From: Rhizobium sp. 11515TR
Lineage (GTDB): Bacteria > Pseudomonadota > Alphaproteobacteria > Rhizobiales > Rhizobiaceae
DNA length: 64,000 nucleotides
Assembly: GCF_002277895.1 (NCBI RefSeq)
Contig: NZ_CP023000.1
Span: forward strand, 1,240,001-1,304,000
Direction of reading: 5' to 3'
The stretch's first letter is position 1; each line of letters starts with the position of its first letter. The notes under the pieces are model-generated. The model had not been told where the DNA came from. It saw only the letters and a program-made list of their open reading frames with translations, and did no database searches. A program made the position numbers and the translations under genes. This document shows positions 42,747-52,107 of the stretch, piece by piece.

Positions 42747-43745
42747 ATGTCATATATGCATTCTAGCTCTTTCGATATTCGGCAACTTGAAGCCTTCGCA
42801 GCCGTAATTTCCGCAGGCAGCGTGACCGGGGCAGCGCGGCTGCTGGGCCGATCTCAGCCGGCAGTCACCAGGCTTATCCAGGATCTGGAGGCCGACATCG
42901 GCTATGCGCTCCTGCATCGAAGCGGTCCGCGGATCACACCGACCTCGCGGGGCGTGCTGTTTCATGCCGAGGTCGAGCGCCATCTTGCCAGCCTCACACA
43001 TATCCGCGAGCGTGCCGAGGCGATCGGTCGTGATGAGCCCCCGACGCTGACGATCGCGGCCACGCCGTCTCTCGCCGCGGGCGTTCTGCCGCAGGCGCTT
43101 GCGGCTGTTGCCCCGGATCTGATCCCACGTCATCTGCATGTGCAGGCGCTTGCGGCCGAAAACGTCGTTCAGGCCGTGCTCGCCCGCTCGGCGGATTTCG
43201 GGATTGCAAGCCTGCCGCTCGAACATCCCGGCCTCGAAATACACTGGATCGCGGAGGCGCCATGTGTCGTCGCCATCGGCGCGAACGATCCGCTTGCCGA
43301 CCGTGACGTGGTGCGTCTTGCCGATCTCGCCGATCGCCGCATCATCACCCTGGCAAATCCATATCGCTTGCGGCACCGGGTCGATGAGGCACTGGAACGG
43401 GCAGGGATCGCGCCGGAGCGGATCATCGACGTCAATGCTTCATTGACGGCGCTTTCGTTGGTTCGAGCAGGACTTGGGGTCGGCATCGTAGAGCCGGCGA
43501 CCGTCGTCGGCGTGCCGCTTGACGGTGTCGTCATGCGCGTGCTCGATCACACCATCCCCTTCCTGTTCGGCGCGATATCGCCAGCCGCGCTGCCGCTCAC
43601 TCCGACGATCACAGCCGTGATCGAGGCGGCGCGCGCGGTGGCTTTGGCGATGCCAGGCTGCCGCCTGTTCGACTCGAGCGGTGCGGAAGCTCTGGCCGAT
43701 ACCGTTTACGGGCAAACTCCGCGACCCGAGGGAGCGCCGATATGA
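42747..43745 (+). CDS. LysR-family transcriptional regulator
   Basis: A 332-residue LysR-type protein: an N-terminal winged helix-turn-helix (SAGSVTGAARLLGRSQPAVTRLIQDLE, shown by its core GSVTGAARLLGRSQPAV) and a two-lobed effector domain starting near residue 95 (PTLTIAATPSLAAGVLP). It overlaps the following monooxygenase gene by four bases and diverges from the CMD pair, so it probably controls both units. The divergent gap 42620-42746 is AT-rich, as is usual for such operators. Confidence 0.87.
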   Translation: MSYMHSSSFDIRQLEAFAAVISAGSVTGAARLLGRSQPAVTRLIQDLEADIGYALLHRSGPRITPTSRGVLFHAEVERHLASLTHIRERAEAIGRDEPPTLTIAATPSLAAGVLPQALAAVAPDLIPRHLHVQALAAENVVQAVLARSADFGIASLPLEHPGLEIHWIAEAPCVVAIGANDPLADRDVVRLADLADRRIITLANPYRLRHRVDEALERAGIAPERIIDVNASLTALSLVRAGLGVGIVEPATVVGVPLDGVVMRVLDHTIPFLFGAISPAALPLTPTITAVIEAARAVALAMPGCRLFDSSGAEALADTVYGQTPRPEGAPI

Positions 43746-45217
43746 GCGACCTCTCCGCTTTGCCGAACGGTCTCGATGCTCTTGAGGCGCGGCTGCGGCA
43801 GGATCTCGCCTGGCTGGAACTGCCGGCCAAATCCTGGGTGCCGCCGCGCGTGATCGGCGGCCAGCCTGTCGTCGATGTCGTCATTATTGGTGCGGGCATG
43901 GCCGGGCTTGCTGCGTCCGGTATGCTGAAGCGTCTCGGGGTCGCCAACCATCTCGTCCTCGACAAGGCGACTGCTGGTCAGGAAGGGCCGTGGGTCACCT
44001 TCGCCCGAATGCGAACACTGCGCTCTCCCAAGCAGCTCACCGGTCCGGCGATGGGGCTGCCGGCTCTGACGTTTCGTGCCTATTACGAAGCGCGTTTCGG
44101 CCGCGAGGCGTGGGTCGCGCTTGACCGCGCGCCGCGTGTGACGTGGATGGAATATCTGATCTGGTACCGCAAGGTGCTTGAGCTTCCCGTCCGCAACGGT
44201 GTGACGGTCGATGCGATCCTCCCACGCGAGGACGGAATGCTTGATCTTGTCTGCATCAAGGATGGCCTCAAGGAGACGATCATTGCGCGTCATGCGGTAT
44301 TGGCGACCGGCCGCGATGGTCTGGGCGGCCCGTTCGTGCCTGATGTCGCGAAAAGCATCGGCCGCAAGTTCTGGGCGCATACCGCCGATGACATCGATTT
44401 CGCCGTGCTGCGCGGCAAGCGGATTGGCGTGATTGGTGCCGGCGCCTCGGCGATGGACAATGCCGCGACCGCTCTCGAAGCCGGTGCGTCCCGTCTCGAT
44501 ATGTTCGTGCGCCGCAAGGAACTGCCGCGGATCAACAAGTTCACCGGCATCGGCAGCCAGGGCGTCGTGCATGGATTTGCCGGCCTTCCCGATGAGTGGA
44601 AGTGGCGCTTCCTCAATTATGCCATGGGCCAGCAGACGCCGCCGCCGCGGGCGAGCGTCTTGCGCGTCAGTTCCTTCCCGCAAGCCCATCTCCATCTGGA
44701 GAGCCCGATCAACGGACTGGAGCAGGAAGGCGACCACGTCATCTTGAAGACGCCAAGGACCAGCTATCCCGTCGACTTTCTGATCTTTGGAACGGGCTTC
44801 AAGATCGACCTGAGCAATCGGCCGGAGCTTGCCGCCTTCGGCCCACATATACGCTTGTGGCGCGATCGCTTCCCCGTGCCGGCGGAAATGCCCAACGCCG
44901 AACTTGAGGCATCCCCCGATCTCGGAGAGGCGTTCGAATTCCTCGAAAGGGAGCCGAGCTCGTGCCCAGCGCTGGCAAAGATTCACTGCTTCAATTTTCC
45001 GGCGACACTCAGTCACGGCAAGCTCACCGGCGACATCCCCGCGATCAGCGAAGGTGCTGACCGCCTGGCGCGTGGCATTGTCCGGGCCCTCTTTGTCGCC
45101 GACCGCGAGAAGCACTTTGAAAACCTCCAGGCTTTCGACACGCCGGAACTCCTCGGTGACGAGTGGGCGGATGACGATTCCAAAGAGCCTTCCGAACTAT
45201 CTTCCGAAAGGACCTAA
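43742..45217 (+). CDS. FAD/NAD(P)-dependent flavin monooxygenase
   Basis: A 491-residue flavoprotein of the FMO/Baeyer-Villiger/TrkA-like group. An FAD Rossmann motif, VVIIGAGMAGLAASGML, lies near residue 42. A second dinucleotide motif, IGVIGAGASAMDNAATAL, near 230 binds NAD(P). ATGRDGLGG and FGTGFKIDL are typical connecting strands. It is coupled to the LysR gene and precedes a four-gene amino-acid ABC transporter by eight bases, so it probably oxygenates the imported amino-acid-like compound. The substrate is unknown. The length is normal and the frame intact. Confidence 0.82.
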   Translation: MSDLSALPNGLDALEARLRQDLAWLELPAKSWVPPRVIGGQPVVDVVIIGAGMAGLAASGMLKRLGVANHLVLDKATAGQEGPWVTFARMRTLRSPKQLTGPAMGLPALTFRAYYEARFGREAWVALDRAPRVTWMEYLIWYRKVLELPVRNGVTVDAILPREDGMLDLVCIKDGLKETIIARHAVLATGRDGLGGPFVPDVAKSIGRKFWAHTADDIDFAVLRGKRIGVIGAGASAMDNAATALEAGASRLDMFVRRKELPRINKFTGIGSQGVVHGFAGLPDEWKWRFLNYAMGQQTPPPRASVLRVSSFPQAHLHLESPINGLEQEGDHVILKTPRTSYPVDFLIFGTGFKIDLSNRPELAAFGPHIRLWRDRFPVPAEMPNAELEASPDLGEAFEFLEREPSSCPALAKIHCFNFPATLSHGKLTGDIPAISEGADRLARGIVRALFVADREKHFENLQAFDTPELLGDEWADDDSKEPSELSSERT

Positions 45218-45225
45218 GACCCGCA

Positions 45226-45966
45226 ATGCTTGAGATCAAGAACCTAAAGCTGTCTTACGGAAGCACGCAAATTCTGAATGGTGTGGACCTGTCGGTGAAA
45301 CGCGGCGACGTGGTGTCGGTCATCGGCCCGAGCGGCACCGGCAAGACGACGCTTCTCAAGTGCATCAACCATCTGGCCAAGCCGTCCTCCGGCTCGATCG
45401 CGTTCGACGACATCCGCATGGATTACGGTCGCCCCGACAAGGCCGCCGTTCAGGCGATCCGTCTTCGCACGGCGATGGTTTTCCAGCAGTTCAACGTCTT
45501 CAAGAACATGACGGTCATCCAGAACGTCATGGACCCGCTGGTGGTCGTTCAGCGTAAGCCGAAGGAAGAAGCCCGCGCGATCGCCCTGCAGGAGCTCGAG
45601 CGCGTCGGACTTGCCGACAAGCTCGACAACTATCCCTCCCAGCTCTCAGGCGGTCAGCTCCAGCGGACCGGCATCGCCCGCGCCCTGGCGGTCAAGCCGG
45701 ACGTGATGCTGTTCGACGAGCCGACATCGTCGCTTGACCCCGAACTGGTGAACGAGGTCCTGAAGGTGATCAAGGATGTGACGTCCTCGGGCATCACATC
45801 GCTCCTCGTCACCCACGAGATGCAGTTCGCCAAGAACATCTCGAACCGCATCGTCTTCATGGACCGGGGCGTCGTCGCCGCAGACGGCACTCCGGCCGAA
45901 ATTTTCGATACACCCTCCAACCCGCGCCTCGCTCAATTTCTCAATTCCGAACGCGCGATCCAGTAG
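45226..45966 (+). CDS. Polar amino-acid ABC transporter ATP-binding protein (GlnQ/HisP-like)
   Basis: A 246-residue ATPase of the polar amino-acid uptake family. Walker A is GPSGTGKTT, the signature LSGGQLQRTGIARAL and Walker B VMLFDEPTSSLDPELV. The signature deviates from the usual GGQQQRVAIARAL at two positions, with no expected loss of function. It lies eight bases after the flavin monooxygenase gene and 14 bases before its binding-protein gene. Confidence 0.9.
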   Translation: MLEIKNLKLSYGSTQILNGVDLSVKRGDVVSVIGPSGTGKTTLLKCINHLAKPSSGSIAFDDIRMDYGRPDKAAVQAIRLRTAMVFQQFNVFKNMTVIQNVMDPLVVVQRKPKEEARAIALQELERVGLADKLDNYPSQLSGGQLQRTGIARALAVKPDVMLFDEPTSSLDPELVNEVLKVIKDVTSSGITSLLVTHEMQFAKNISNRIVFMDRGVVAADGTPAEIFDTPSNPRLAQFLNSERAIQ

Positions 45967-45980
45967 AAAGGATGCCTGAA

Positions 45981-46799
45981 ATGACTTCCCTGAGTTCAAT
46001 CTCGCGCCGTGGCCTCGGTCTCGCCGTAGCAGGCGTCGCGATCGCCTTCGCAACCGCTTCGTTCGCCGAGGAGGTCCGCACGATCAAGATCGCCACCGCT
46101 GCCGAATCGAAGCCGCTCTCCTGGGGCGCGATCGGCGTCGAGCCGCAGGGCTACGAACCCGACGTGCTGAAGGCGATCAACGCGAAGCTGCCCCAATATA
46201 AGTTCGTCATGGAAGGTGCAGCCGACATCGCGCAGGAAACCGGCCTTGCGACCGGCAAGTACGACATCGCGACAGGCGGCTATTACCGCGCACCCGCCCG
46301 TGAAAAGCAGTTCCTCATTCCCGACGCGCCGATCGGTGCGAGCTTGATCAAGATCTATAGCCGCAAGGATAGCGGCATTAACGAGATGAAGGATCTGGTC
46401 GGTAAGAAGATCGTGCCCGTCACCGCCGGCGGCGGCATCTACAAGTTTGCCACGGCATGGCAGGAGCAGAACCCGACCTACAAGATCGAGATCACCGCCT
46501 CAAGCGCCGGCGTTCCCTATCCGGACCGGTTGAAGGAAGTGCAGAACGGCAAGTACGATGCGCTCGTACTGCCATCCAACCTTGGCGAGCAGACCGTGAT
46601 CGACCAGCAGAAGCTCGACATCAAGACAAGCGAGCCGGTCGCGATCAATGAGACCTTTGTCCTGATCCATCGCTCCGAGGAGAATAAGGCCCTCGCCGAT
46701 GGCATCGACAAGGCTCTGAAGGAGCTCAAGGCCGACGGCACGCTTGCCAAGCTCTCGCAGAAGTGGTTCGGCGAGGACATCACGACGTACATGAAGTAA
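45981..46799 (+). CDS. Amino-acid-type ABC transporter substrate-binding protein
   Basis: A family-3 periplasmic binding protein of about 272 residues. The signal peptide ends TASFAEE; the mature part contains KIATAAESKPLSWGAIGVEP and DLVGKKIVPVTAGGGIYKFA. The first lobe departs from typical glutamine or histidine binders (QGYEPDVLKAINAKLPQYKF), suggesting an unusual ligand. The ATG at 45981 is chosen because the ribosome binding site AAAGG is too close to the ATG at 45972. Confidence 0.85.
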   Translation: MTSLSSISRRGLGLAVAGVAIAFATASFAEEVRTIKIATAAESKPLSWGAIGVEPQGYEPDVLKAINAKLPQYKFVMEGAADIAQETGLATGKYDIATGGYYRAPAREKQFLIPDAPIGASLIKIYSRKDSGINEMKDLVGKKIVPVTAGGGIYKFATAWQEQNPTYKIEITASSAGVPYPDRLKEVQNGKYDALVLPSNLGEQTVIDQQKLDIKTSEPVAINETFVLIHRSEENKALADGIDKALKELKADGTLAKLSQKWFGEDITTYMK

Positions 46800-46855
46800 C
46801 GCCGCCCTCCGGTCCCGGCGATCAGGCCAAAGACTGAAAGAAGGAGTGTTCCGAA

Positions 46856-47563
46856 GTGGACCTTTCCGTAATGATCCCAGAGCTGCTTTCGGCCCTGCCG
46901 CTGACGCTCGCGATCACGTTCACGGCCATGATCGCCGGCTTCGTGCTGGCGTTGATTGCGACGACATTTCGGGTTCGTAGGATCCCGGTGATCAGCCAAT
47001 TGGCGGATCTCTACGTATCCTACGCCCGCAGCGTGCCTGTCGTCCTTCAATTGTTCGTCGCCTTCTACGGGCTTCCCGTGCTTGTGGGTGCGTTCGGCGT
47101 CGCGGACTTCGTGTCTCCGACCATCGCCGCGATGCTGGGCTTGAGCCTCTATCACGGCGGCTATCTGTCCGAGGTCATGCGGCCGGCCTATCTCGCCGTC
47201 GAACGTGGCCAGCATGATGCGGCGGACAGTCTCGGCTATACGTTCCGCCAGAAGCTCACGCGTGTTCTCGGCCCGCAGGCGGTTCACATCGCGCTCCCCG
47301 GCTACGGCAACTCGATCATCTACCTGATCCATAACGTCGCGCTCGTCATGTATATCGGCGCGGCCGACGTCATGGCGACCGCTCATCTTGTGATGGAGCG
47401 CGACTACAACCAGTATCAGTTCGAAACGTATCTCGTGCTGGCGGTCCTCTATTCGCTGCTTTGTCTGGTCGCCTGGTCGGTCGTCCGCTTTTTCGAACGT
47501 CGTTCCGCGAGATTTTCTCCAGGCGCGAAGCGCGGCAGAACCACGCTGATGGCAAGCGTCTGA
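46856..47563 (+). CDS. Amino-acid ABC transporter permease 1
   Basis: A 235-residue His/Glu/Gln-type permease with about five helices. It starts at GTG 46856, preceded by AAGGAG. The cytoplasmic docking loop is DAADSLGYTFRQKLTRVLGP. It pairs with the next permease, 16 bases downstream, to form the membrane part of the importer. Confidence 0.88.
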   Translation: MDLSVMIPELLSALPLTLAITFTAMIAGFVLALIATTFRVRRIPVISQLADLYVSYARSVPVVLQLFVAFYGLPVLVGAFGVADFVSPTIAAMLGLSLYHGGYLSEVMRPAYLAVERGQHDAADSLGYTFRQKLTRVLGPQAVHIALPGYGNSIIYLIHNVALVMYIGAADVMATAHLVMERDYNQYQFETYLVLAVLYSLLCLVAWSVVRFFERRSARFSPGAKRGRTTLMASV

Positions 47564-47579
47564 TCGAAGGAGTTGCCAC

Positions 47580-48272
47580 ATGTTCGATATCGACGTTCTT
47601 CTCCCCGATCTTTGGGATATTCTGGGTGCCGTACCCCTCACGCTCGCGATGGCGCTTGCGATCTTCGTCTTCTCGACGATCATCGGCAGCCTGTTCGCCA
47701 TGGTCGAATATCGGCGGATTCCTGTCCTGCGCCAGCTTGTCGTCGCTTACAAGGTCGCGTTCAAGGGTGTGCCGATGGTCGTGGTGATCTTCCTCGCTTA
47801 CTATGGCCTTCCCTCGACCCTGCAATTCCTGACATCGCTGGTTGGCGTGGACTATAACGGCCATTCGACGCCAAACTGGGTCACGCTCATCGTCGCCCTG
47901 ACGGCCTGCGTCGCTGCCTTCCAGGCGGAAGTCGTCAAAGGCGCGCTGAACTCTTTCGACACCGGCCAGGCCGACGCAGCGTATTCGCTCGGCTACAAGA
48001 AGAGCCAGCTCTTCCGCCGGGTCATGCTTCCACAGGTCATCGTCGCGGCGATACCGGATCTTGCCAATTCCTTCATGGTCATCATGAAGGCGCTTTCCCT
48101 GGGGTTCGCCATCGAGGTGGTCGATATCTTCGCGCAGTCGCAGCTGACCGCCGCGCTGAACTTCTACTATCTCGAGGCCTTCCTGGTCGCGGTCGTGATC
48201 TACATGGTGATAGCCTATACCGTAACCCAGATTGCAGACAGGACGGAGCGAGCGCTCAGGGTGCGGACTTGA
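47580..48272 (+). CDS. Amino-acid ABC transporter permease 2
   Basis: A 230-residue permease with the docking loop DAAYSLGYKKSQLFRRVMLP near residue 138. It is the last gene of the LysR-monooxygenase-transporter operon. The 196 bases that follow contain the promoter of the sugar ABC operon (AATTTATAGACAAAGGTC near 48432-48449 is AT-rich); I see no clear terminator. Confidence 0.88.
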   Translation: MFDIDVLLPDLWDILGAVPLTLAMALAIFVFSTIIGSLFAMVEYRRIPVLRQLVVAYKVAFKGVPMVVVIFLAYYGLPSTLQFLTSLVGVDYNGHSTPNWVTLIVALTACVAAFQAEVVKGALNSFDTGQADAAYSLGYKKSQLFRRVMLPQVIVAAIPDLANSFMVIMKALSLGFAIEVVDIFAQSQLTAALNFYYLEAFLVAVVIYMVIAYTVTQIADRTERALRVRT

Positions 48273-48468
48273 GCTCGACCCAACGCTTCCGACCCTGCAA
48301 GCCAAGATGGTCTCTATGGGCTGATCGCCTTTGAAAACCGCAGCCAGGGACGAGCGCCCGCTCTGTCCACTCTTTTCCCTCGCGATCCTCTTTTTTGGAA
48401 ATTCATTTCTCCTCTTTCTCATTAGTCCACTTAATTTATAGACAAAGGTCTAATTGGAGAGAGTAGTA

Positions 48469-49482
48469 ATGAGCATCGAAAAGTCCGATAGCGGTCTGGG
48501 AAGACGGGATCTGCTGAAATTATCCGCAGCGGCCGGAGTTGCCGTCGCCGGCGCTTCCCTGATCGGGCAGAAGCCAGTCTTCGCGGCCGATGGAGAACCG
48601 TCCCTGAAAGGCAAACGCATCGCCATCAGCGCGACCGGAACCGACCACTTCTTCGACCTGCAGGCCTATAATGCCCAGATTGAAGAGGTGAAGCGCCTCG
48701 GCGGCGAGCCGATCGCCGTGGACGCAGGGCGCAATGACGGCAAGCTGGTCTCGCAATTGCAAACGCTGATTGCCCAGAAGCCGGATGCGATCGTTCAGAT
48801 CCTCGGCACGCTGAGCGTCATCGATCCCTGGCTGAAGAAGGCGCGCGACGCCGGCATTCCGGTTCTGACCGTCGACGTCGGCTCGACTAATTCGATCAAC
48901 AACACAACCTCCGACAACTGGGGCATCGGCAAGGACCTGGCGCTACAGCTCGTCTCCGATATCGGCGGCGAAGGCAATATCGTCGTCTTCAACGGCTTTT
49001 ATGGCGTGACGCCCTGCGCGATCCGCTACGACCAGCTGGTCAATGTCGTCAAATATTTCCCGAAGGTGAAGATCCTCCAGCCGGAATTGCGCGACGTCAT
49101 CCCGAACACCGTACAGGACGCTTTCACCCAGATCACCGCGATTCTGAACAAATATCCGGAAAAGGGGTCGATCAAAGCCATCTGGTCGGCGTGGGATATC
49201 CCGCAGCTCGGCGCGACCCAGGCGCTTGCCGCTGCCGGCCGTACCGAAATCCGCACCTATGGCGTCGATGGCAGCCCTGAAGTGCTGCAGCTCATCGCCG
49301 ATCCGAAATCGCCTGCCGGCGCCGATGTCGCTCAACAGCCGGCAGAAATCGGCCGCACTGCCATCCGTAATGTCGCGAAGCTTCTTGCCGGTCAGACGCT
49401 GCCTCGCGAGACTTACGTTCCAGCACTTCTGGCCAACAAGGCCAATGTCGGCGAGGTCACCAAGAAGCTCGGTATTGGCTGA
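48469..49482 (+). CDS. Sugar ABC transporter substrate-binding protein with Tat-type signal
   Basis: A 337-residue periplasmic-binding-protein-like protein of the ribose/LacI-type fold. The N-terminus has a twin-arginine signal (GRRDLLKLSAAAGVAVAG), so export may be by Tat. The ligand domain starts LKGKRIAISATGTDHFFDLQ and has IWSAWDIPQLGATQAL near residue 240. GGAGAG precedes the ATG at 48469. It leads an operon with a two-domain ATPase and two permeases, an Rbs-type importer. The sugar or polyol is not predictable. Confidence 0.85.
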   Translation: MSIEKSDSGLGRRDLLKLSAAAGVAVAGASLIGQKPVFAADGEPSLKGKRIAISATGTDHFFDLQAYNAQIEEVKRLGGEPIAVDAGRNDGKLVSQLQTLIAQKPDAIVQILGTLSVIDPWLKKARDAGIPVLTVDVGSTNSINNTTSDNWGIGKDLALQLVSDIGGEGNIVVFNGFYGVTPCAIRYDQLVNVVKYFPKVKILQPELRDVIPNTVQDAFTQITAILNKYPEKGSIKAIWSAWDIPQLGATQALAAAGRTEIRTYGVDGSPEVLQLIADPKSPAGADVAQQPAEIGRTAIRNVAKLLAGQTLPRETYVPALLANKANVGEVTKKLGIG

Positions 49483-49545
49483 TAGTCCGCGCCGGGCGAT
49501 GCTGCCATGGCTGGATCGCCCGGAATATGTCCGCTGGAGACCGAG

Positions 49546-51096
49546 ATGAGCGCTATTTCTTTCAAACAGCCCGTGACGGCAAAAGACGACATCATCCGCT
49601 TCGAAGGCATCGTTAAGCGCTTCGGCGGAGCGCAGGCGCTGGCGGGTGCGTCACTGAGCGTCAGGCGTGGAACCATCCATGGTCTCGTCGGCCAGAACGG
49701 CGCAGGCAAATCGACACTGATCAAGCTGCTTGCCGGTCTTCACCAGCCGGATGACGGGCGGATCGAGATCGAGGGGCAAGCTTTCGACAGGCTGACCCCG
49801 CATCTCGCAGAAGAGCTCGGTATTCATTTCATTCATCAGGATCGCCTGCTCGTGCCGACTTTTACGGTCGGCGAAGCCCTGTTTCTCGGCCGGGAGCCGC
49901 GCATACCAGGCACGCCATTTCTCGATCGCCGGCTGATGCAGCGCCGTGCATCCGATATCCTCAACGATTATTTCGGCGTCCGGTTGCCGAATAGCGCGCT
50001 GGTCAGCGAATTGTCGACGGCCGAAAAGCAGATCGTGCAGATCACCCGCGCGCTTCTCAACCAGCCTAAGGTGCTTGTCTTCGACGAGCCGACGGCGGCA
50101 TTGGTGCGTCGCGAGGCCGATATCCTCTTCCGCCTGATCCGCCGCCTGCGCGATGAAGGCGTGACCATCATCTACATCTCGCATTACCTGAACGAAATCG
50201 AGGAACTCTGCGACCACGTCACCGTGCTGCGCAACGGGCTGGACGTCGCTTCGCTGCCGATCGGGGATACATCGGCCGCAGCGATCGCGCGGCTGATGGT
50301 CGAGCGCGACATCAAGGACATGTTTCCGAAGCCGGTGGTCGCACCTGGCGACGAAATCCTCAAGGTCGAACAGCTTTCGGCGCCAGGAAAATACGAGGAT
50401 GTCAGCTTCACGCTTCGCCGAGGCGAGGTCCTGGGTCTCACCGGTCTGCTCGGTTCCGGGGCAAAGGAGCTGGTCCGCGCCCTCTTCGGTCTGGATAGGC
50501 CGGCCTCCGGTCGTATCGAAATCAGCGGCAAGGCCACCCGTTTCGGCAATCCCAGCCACGCGACAGACCACAGGATCGCCCTGGTGCCCGAAGATAGGCG
50601 CCGCCACGGCGTCGCGCTCGACCTCAGCATCGCGGAAAATATCAGTCTTTCCAGCCTCGATCGCTTTACGCGCCTCGGCTTTCTCGACCGCAAGGACGAA
50701 CGGCGCGAAATCGATGCTCTGATTGAACGGCTACAGGTAAAGACCAGCGGGCGTAATGCCTTGCTGCGCACGCTTTCAGGCGGCAATCAGCAGAAGGTGG
50801 CGATTGCCAAATGGCTCAGTCGCCATTCCGAGGTCTACCTCCTCGACGAGCCGACGGTCGGCGTCGACATCGGCTCCAAGGTCGAGATCTATACGCTGAT
50901 CGGCGAACTTGCGGCGCGGGGCGCCGGTATCATAGTCCTGTCTTCGGACCTGCCCGAACTCTTAGGTATCACGGATCGCATCCTTGTGCTCTTCCGTGGC
51001 CGAGTGGTCCGGGAATTCATATCGTCGGAGACAACGGCGGATGCTGTGCTCGCTGAAGCCACAGGATCGTCGGAAGGGCAGCGTCATGTCGGCTGA
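49546..51096 (+). CDS. Sugar ABC transporter ATP-binding protein, two-domain (RbsA/MglA-like)
   Basis: A 516-residue tandem ATPase. The first domain has Walker A GQNGAGKST and Walker B VLVFDEPTAAL but a weak signature (LSTAEKQIVQI). The second has the usual degenerate Walker A (GLLGSGAKE) and a good signature LSGGNQQKVAIA with VYLLDEPTVGVD. This is the pattern of RbsA/MglA/XylG proteins. The ATG at 49546 with GGAGA upstream is chosen; an in-frame ATG at 49507 adds non-conserved residues. It overlaps the next permease by 11 bases. Confidence 0.88.
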   Translation: MSAISFKQPVTAKDDIIRFEGIVKRFGGAQALAGASLSVRRGTIHGLVGQNGAGKSTLIKLLAGLHQPDDGRIEIEGQAFDRLTPHLAEELGIHFIHQDRLLVPTFTVGEALFLGREPRIPGTPFLDRRLMQRRASDILNDYFGVRLPNSALVSELSTAEKQIVQITRALLNQPKVLVFDEPTAALVRREADILFRLIRRLRDEGVTIIYISHYLNEIEELCDHVTVLRNGLDVASLPIGDTSAAAIARLMVERDIKDMFPKPVVAPGDEILKVEQLSAPGKYEDVSFTLRRGEVLGLTGLLGSGAKELVRALFGLDRPASGRIEISGKATRFGNPSHATDHRIALVPEDRRRHGVALDLSIAENISLSSLDRFTRLGFLDRKDERREIDALIERLQVKTSGRNALLRTLSGGNQQKVAIAKWLSRHSEVYLLDEPTVGVDIGSKVEIYTLIGELAARGAGIIVLSSDLPELLGITDRILVLFRGRVVREFISSETTADAVLAEATGSSEGQRHVG

Positions 51097-52105
51097 AGTA
51101 GAGTTTGCGCCTTCCGGATTTTCGACCGCAGAAGGACCTGCCCGGCCGACCGGCAGTGTCGCGGCCGCGGCATTGCGCTTCGGGTCGCTGATCGCCTTTG
51201 CGGCCATCCTGATCGTCTTTTCGCTGACAGCGCCTTATTTCCTCAGCATCGGCAATATCGGCAATGTGCTCGGCCAATCAGCCATCTCCGGCGTGCTGGC
51301 GATCGGACTGACGATCGTTCTGATCGCCGGCGGCTCGAATGTCGTCACCGGCGGCATCGACCTGTCGCTCGCCGCCAATATGGGCCTCAGCGCTGCCGTT
51401 TATGCCAGCCTGACGCAACTTGGCTTTGGTGACGTCACGGCGGTCATGGCATCGATCCTGACTGGTACACTGATCGGCGCGGTCAATGCCATCGCCGTCG
51501 TCTATGCCGGTATCGTGCCGTTGCTCGCCACGCTTGCCGTCATGAACGTCGTTGCTGGCCTGGAACTGGTGCTGACGGGGAATACAGTCCTTCCAGCTTC
51601 CACGCCTTTCCTCTCGGCGCTTTCTGCTTCGGACGCCTTCGGCATGCCGATCCTTGCCTATGTGCTTATCGGCTTCACGGCAATTGCAACGGCGATCGTG
51701 CAATATACACCGCTTGGTCTGCGCCTTTATGCCGTCGGCGAGTTTCCGGATGCCGCGCGCGCCGCCGGCTTGCCGCTTCGTCGCCTGCTTGCCGGTGCCT
51801 TCGTCGCCAGCGGCTTCTCGGGCGGCATCGCCGGGGTCCTCTCGGTTTCCTACCTGAGCGGCAGCACGACGGGTTCCGGCGAGATGCTGTTGCCCGTTGT
51901 TGTCACTGCTTTGCTCGGCTCGGTCTTTTCACGCCGGCTGGTTCCGACGGTGACTGGAACGCTGCTCTCGGCCCTGCTGGTCGGCTTCCTGACCAATGGT
52001 TTTCAGCTGCTCAATATTTCGAGCACGCTGGTCAGCGGCGTTCAGGGCCTCCTTATTCTCATCGTGGTCTCTGCAACCACGCTACTACGCCGGCAGGAGG
52101 CCTGA
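51086..52105 (+). CDS. Sugar ABC transporter permease 1 (RbsC-like)
   Basis: A 339-residue RbsC/XylH-type permease with eight to ten membrane segments and the family core GLTIVLIAGGSNVVTGGIDL near residue 70, then GLRLYAVGEFPDAARAAGL near 210. The ATG at 51086 lies inside the end of the ATPase gene, indicating coupling. A longer frame upstream is an overlap artefact. Confidence 0.87.
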   Translation: MSAEVEFAPSGFSTAEGPARPTGSVAAAALRFGSLIAFAAILIVFSLTAPYFLSIGNIGNVLGQSAISGVLAIGLTIVLIAGGSNVVTGGIDLSLAANMGLSAAVYASLTQLGFGDVTAVMASILTGTLIGAVNAIAVVYAGIVPLLATLAVMNVVAGLELVLTGNTVLPASTPFLSALSASDAFGMPILAYVLIGFTAIATAIVQYTPLGLRLYAVGEFPDAARAAGLPLRRLLAGAFVASGFSGGIAGVLSVSYLSGSTTGSGEMLLPVVVTALLGSVFSRRLVPTVTGTLLSALLVGFLTNGFQLLNISSTLVSGVQGLLILIVVSATTLLRRQEA

Positions 52106-52107
52106 TC

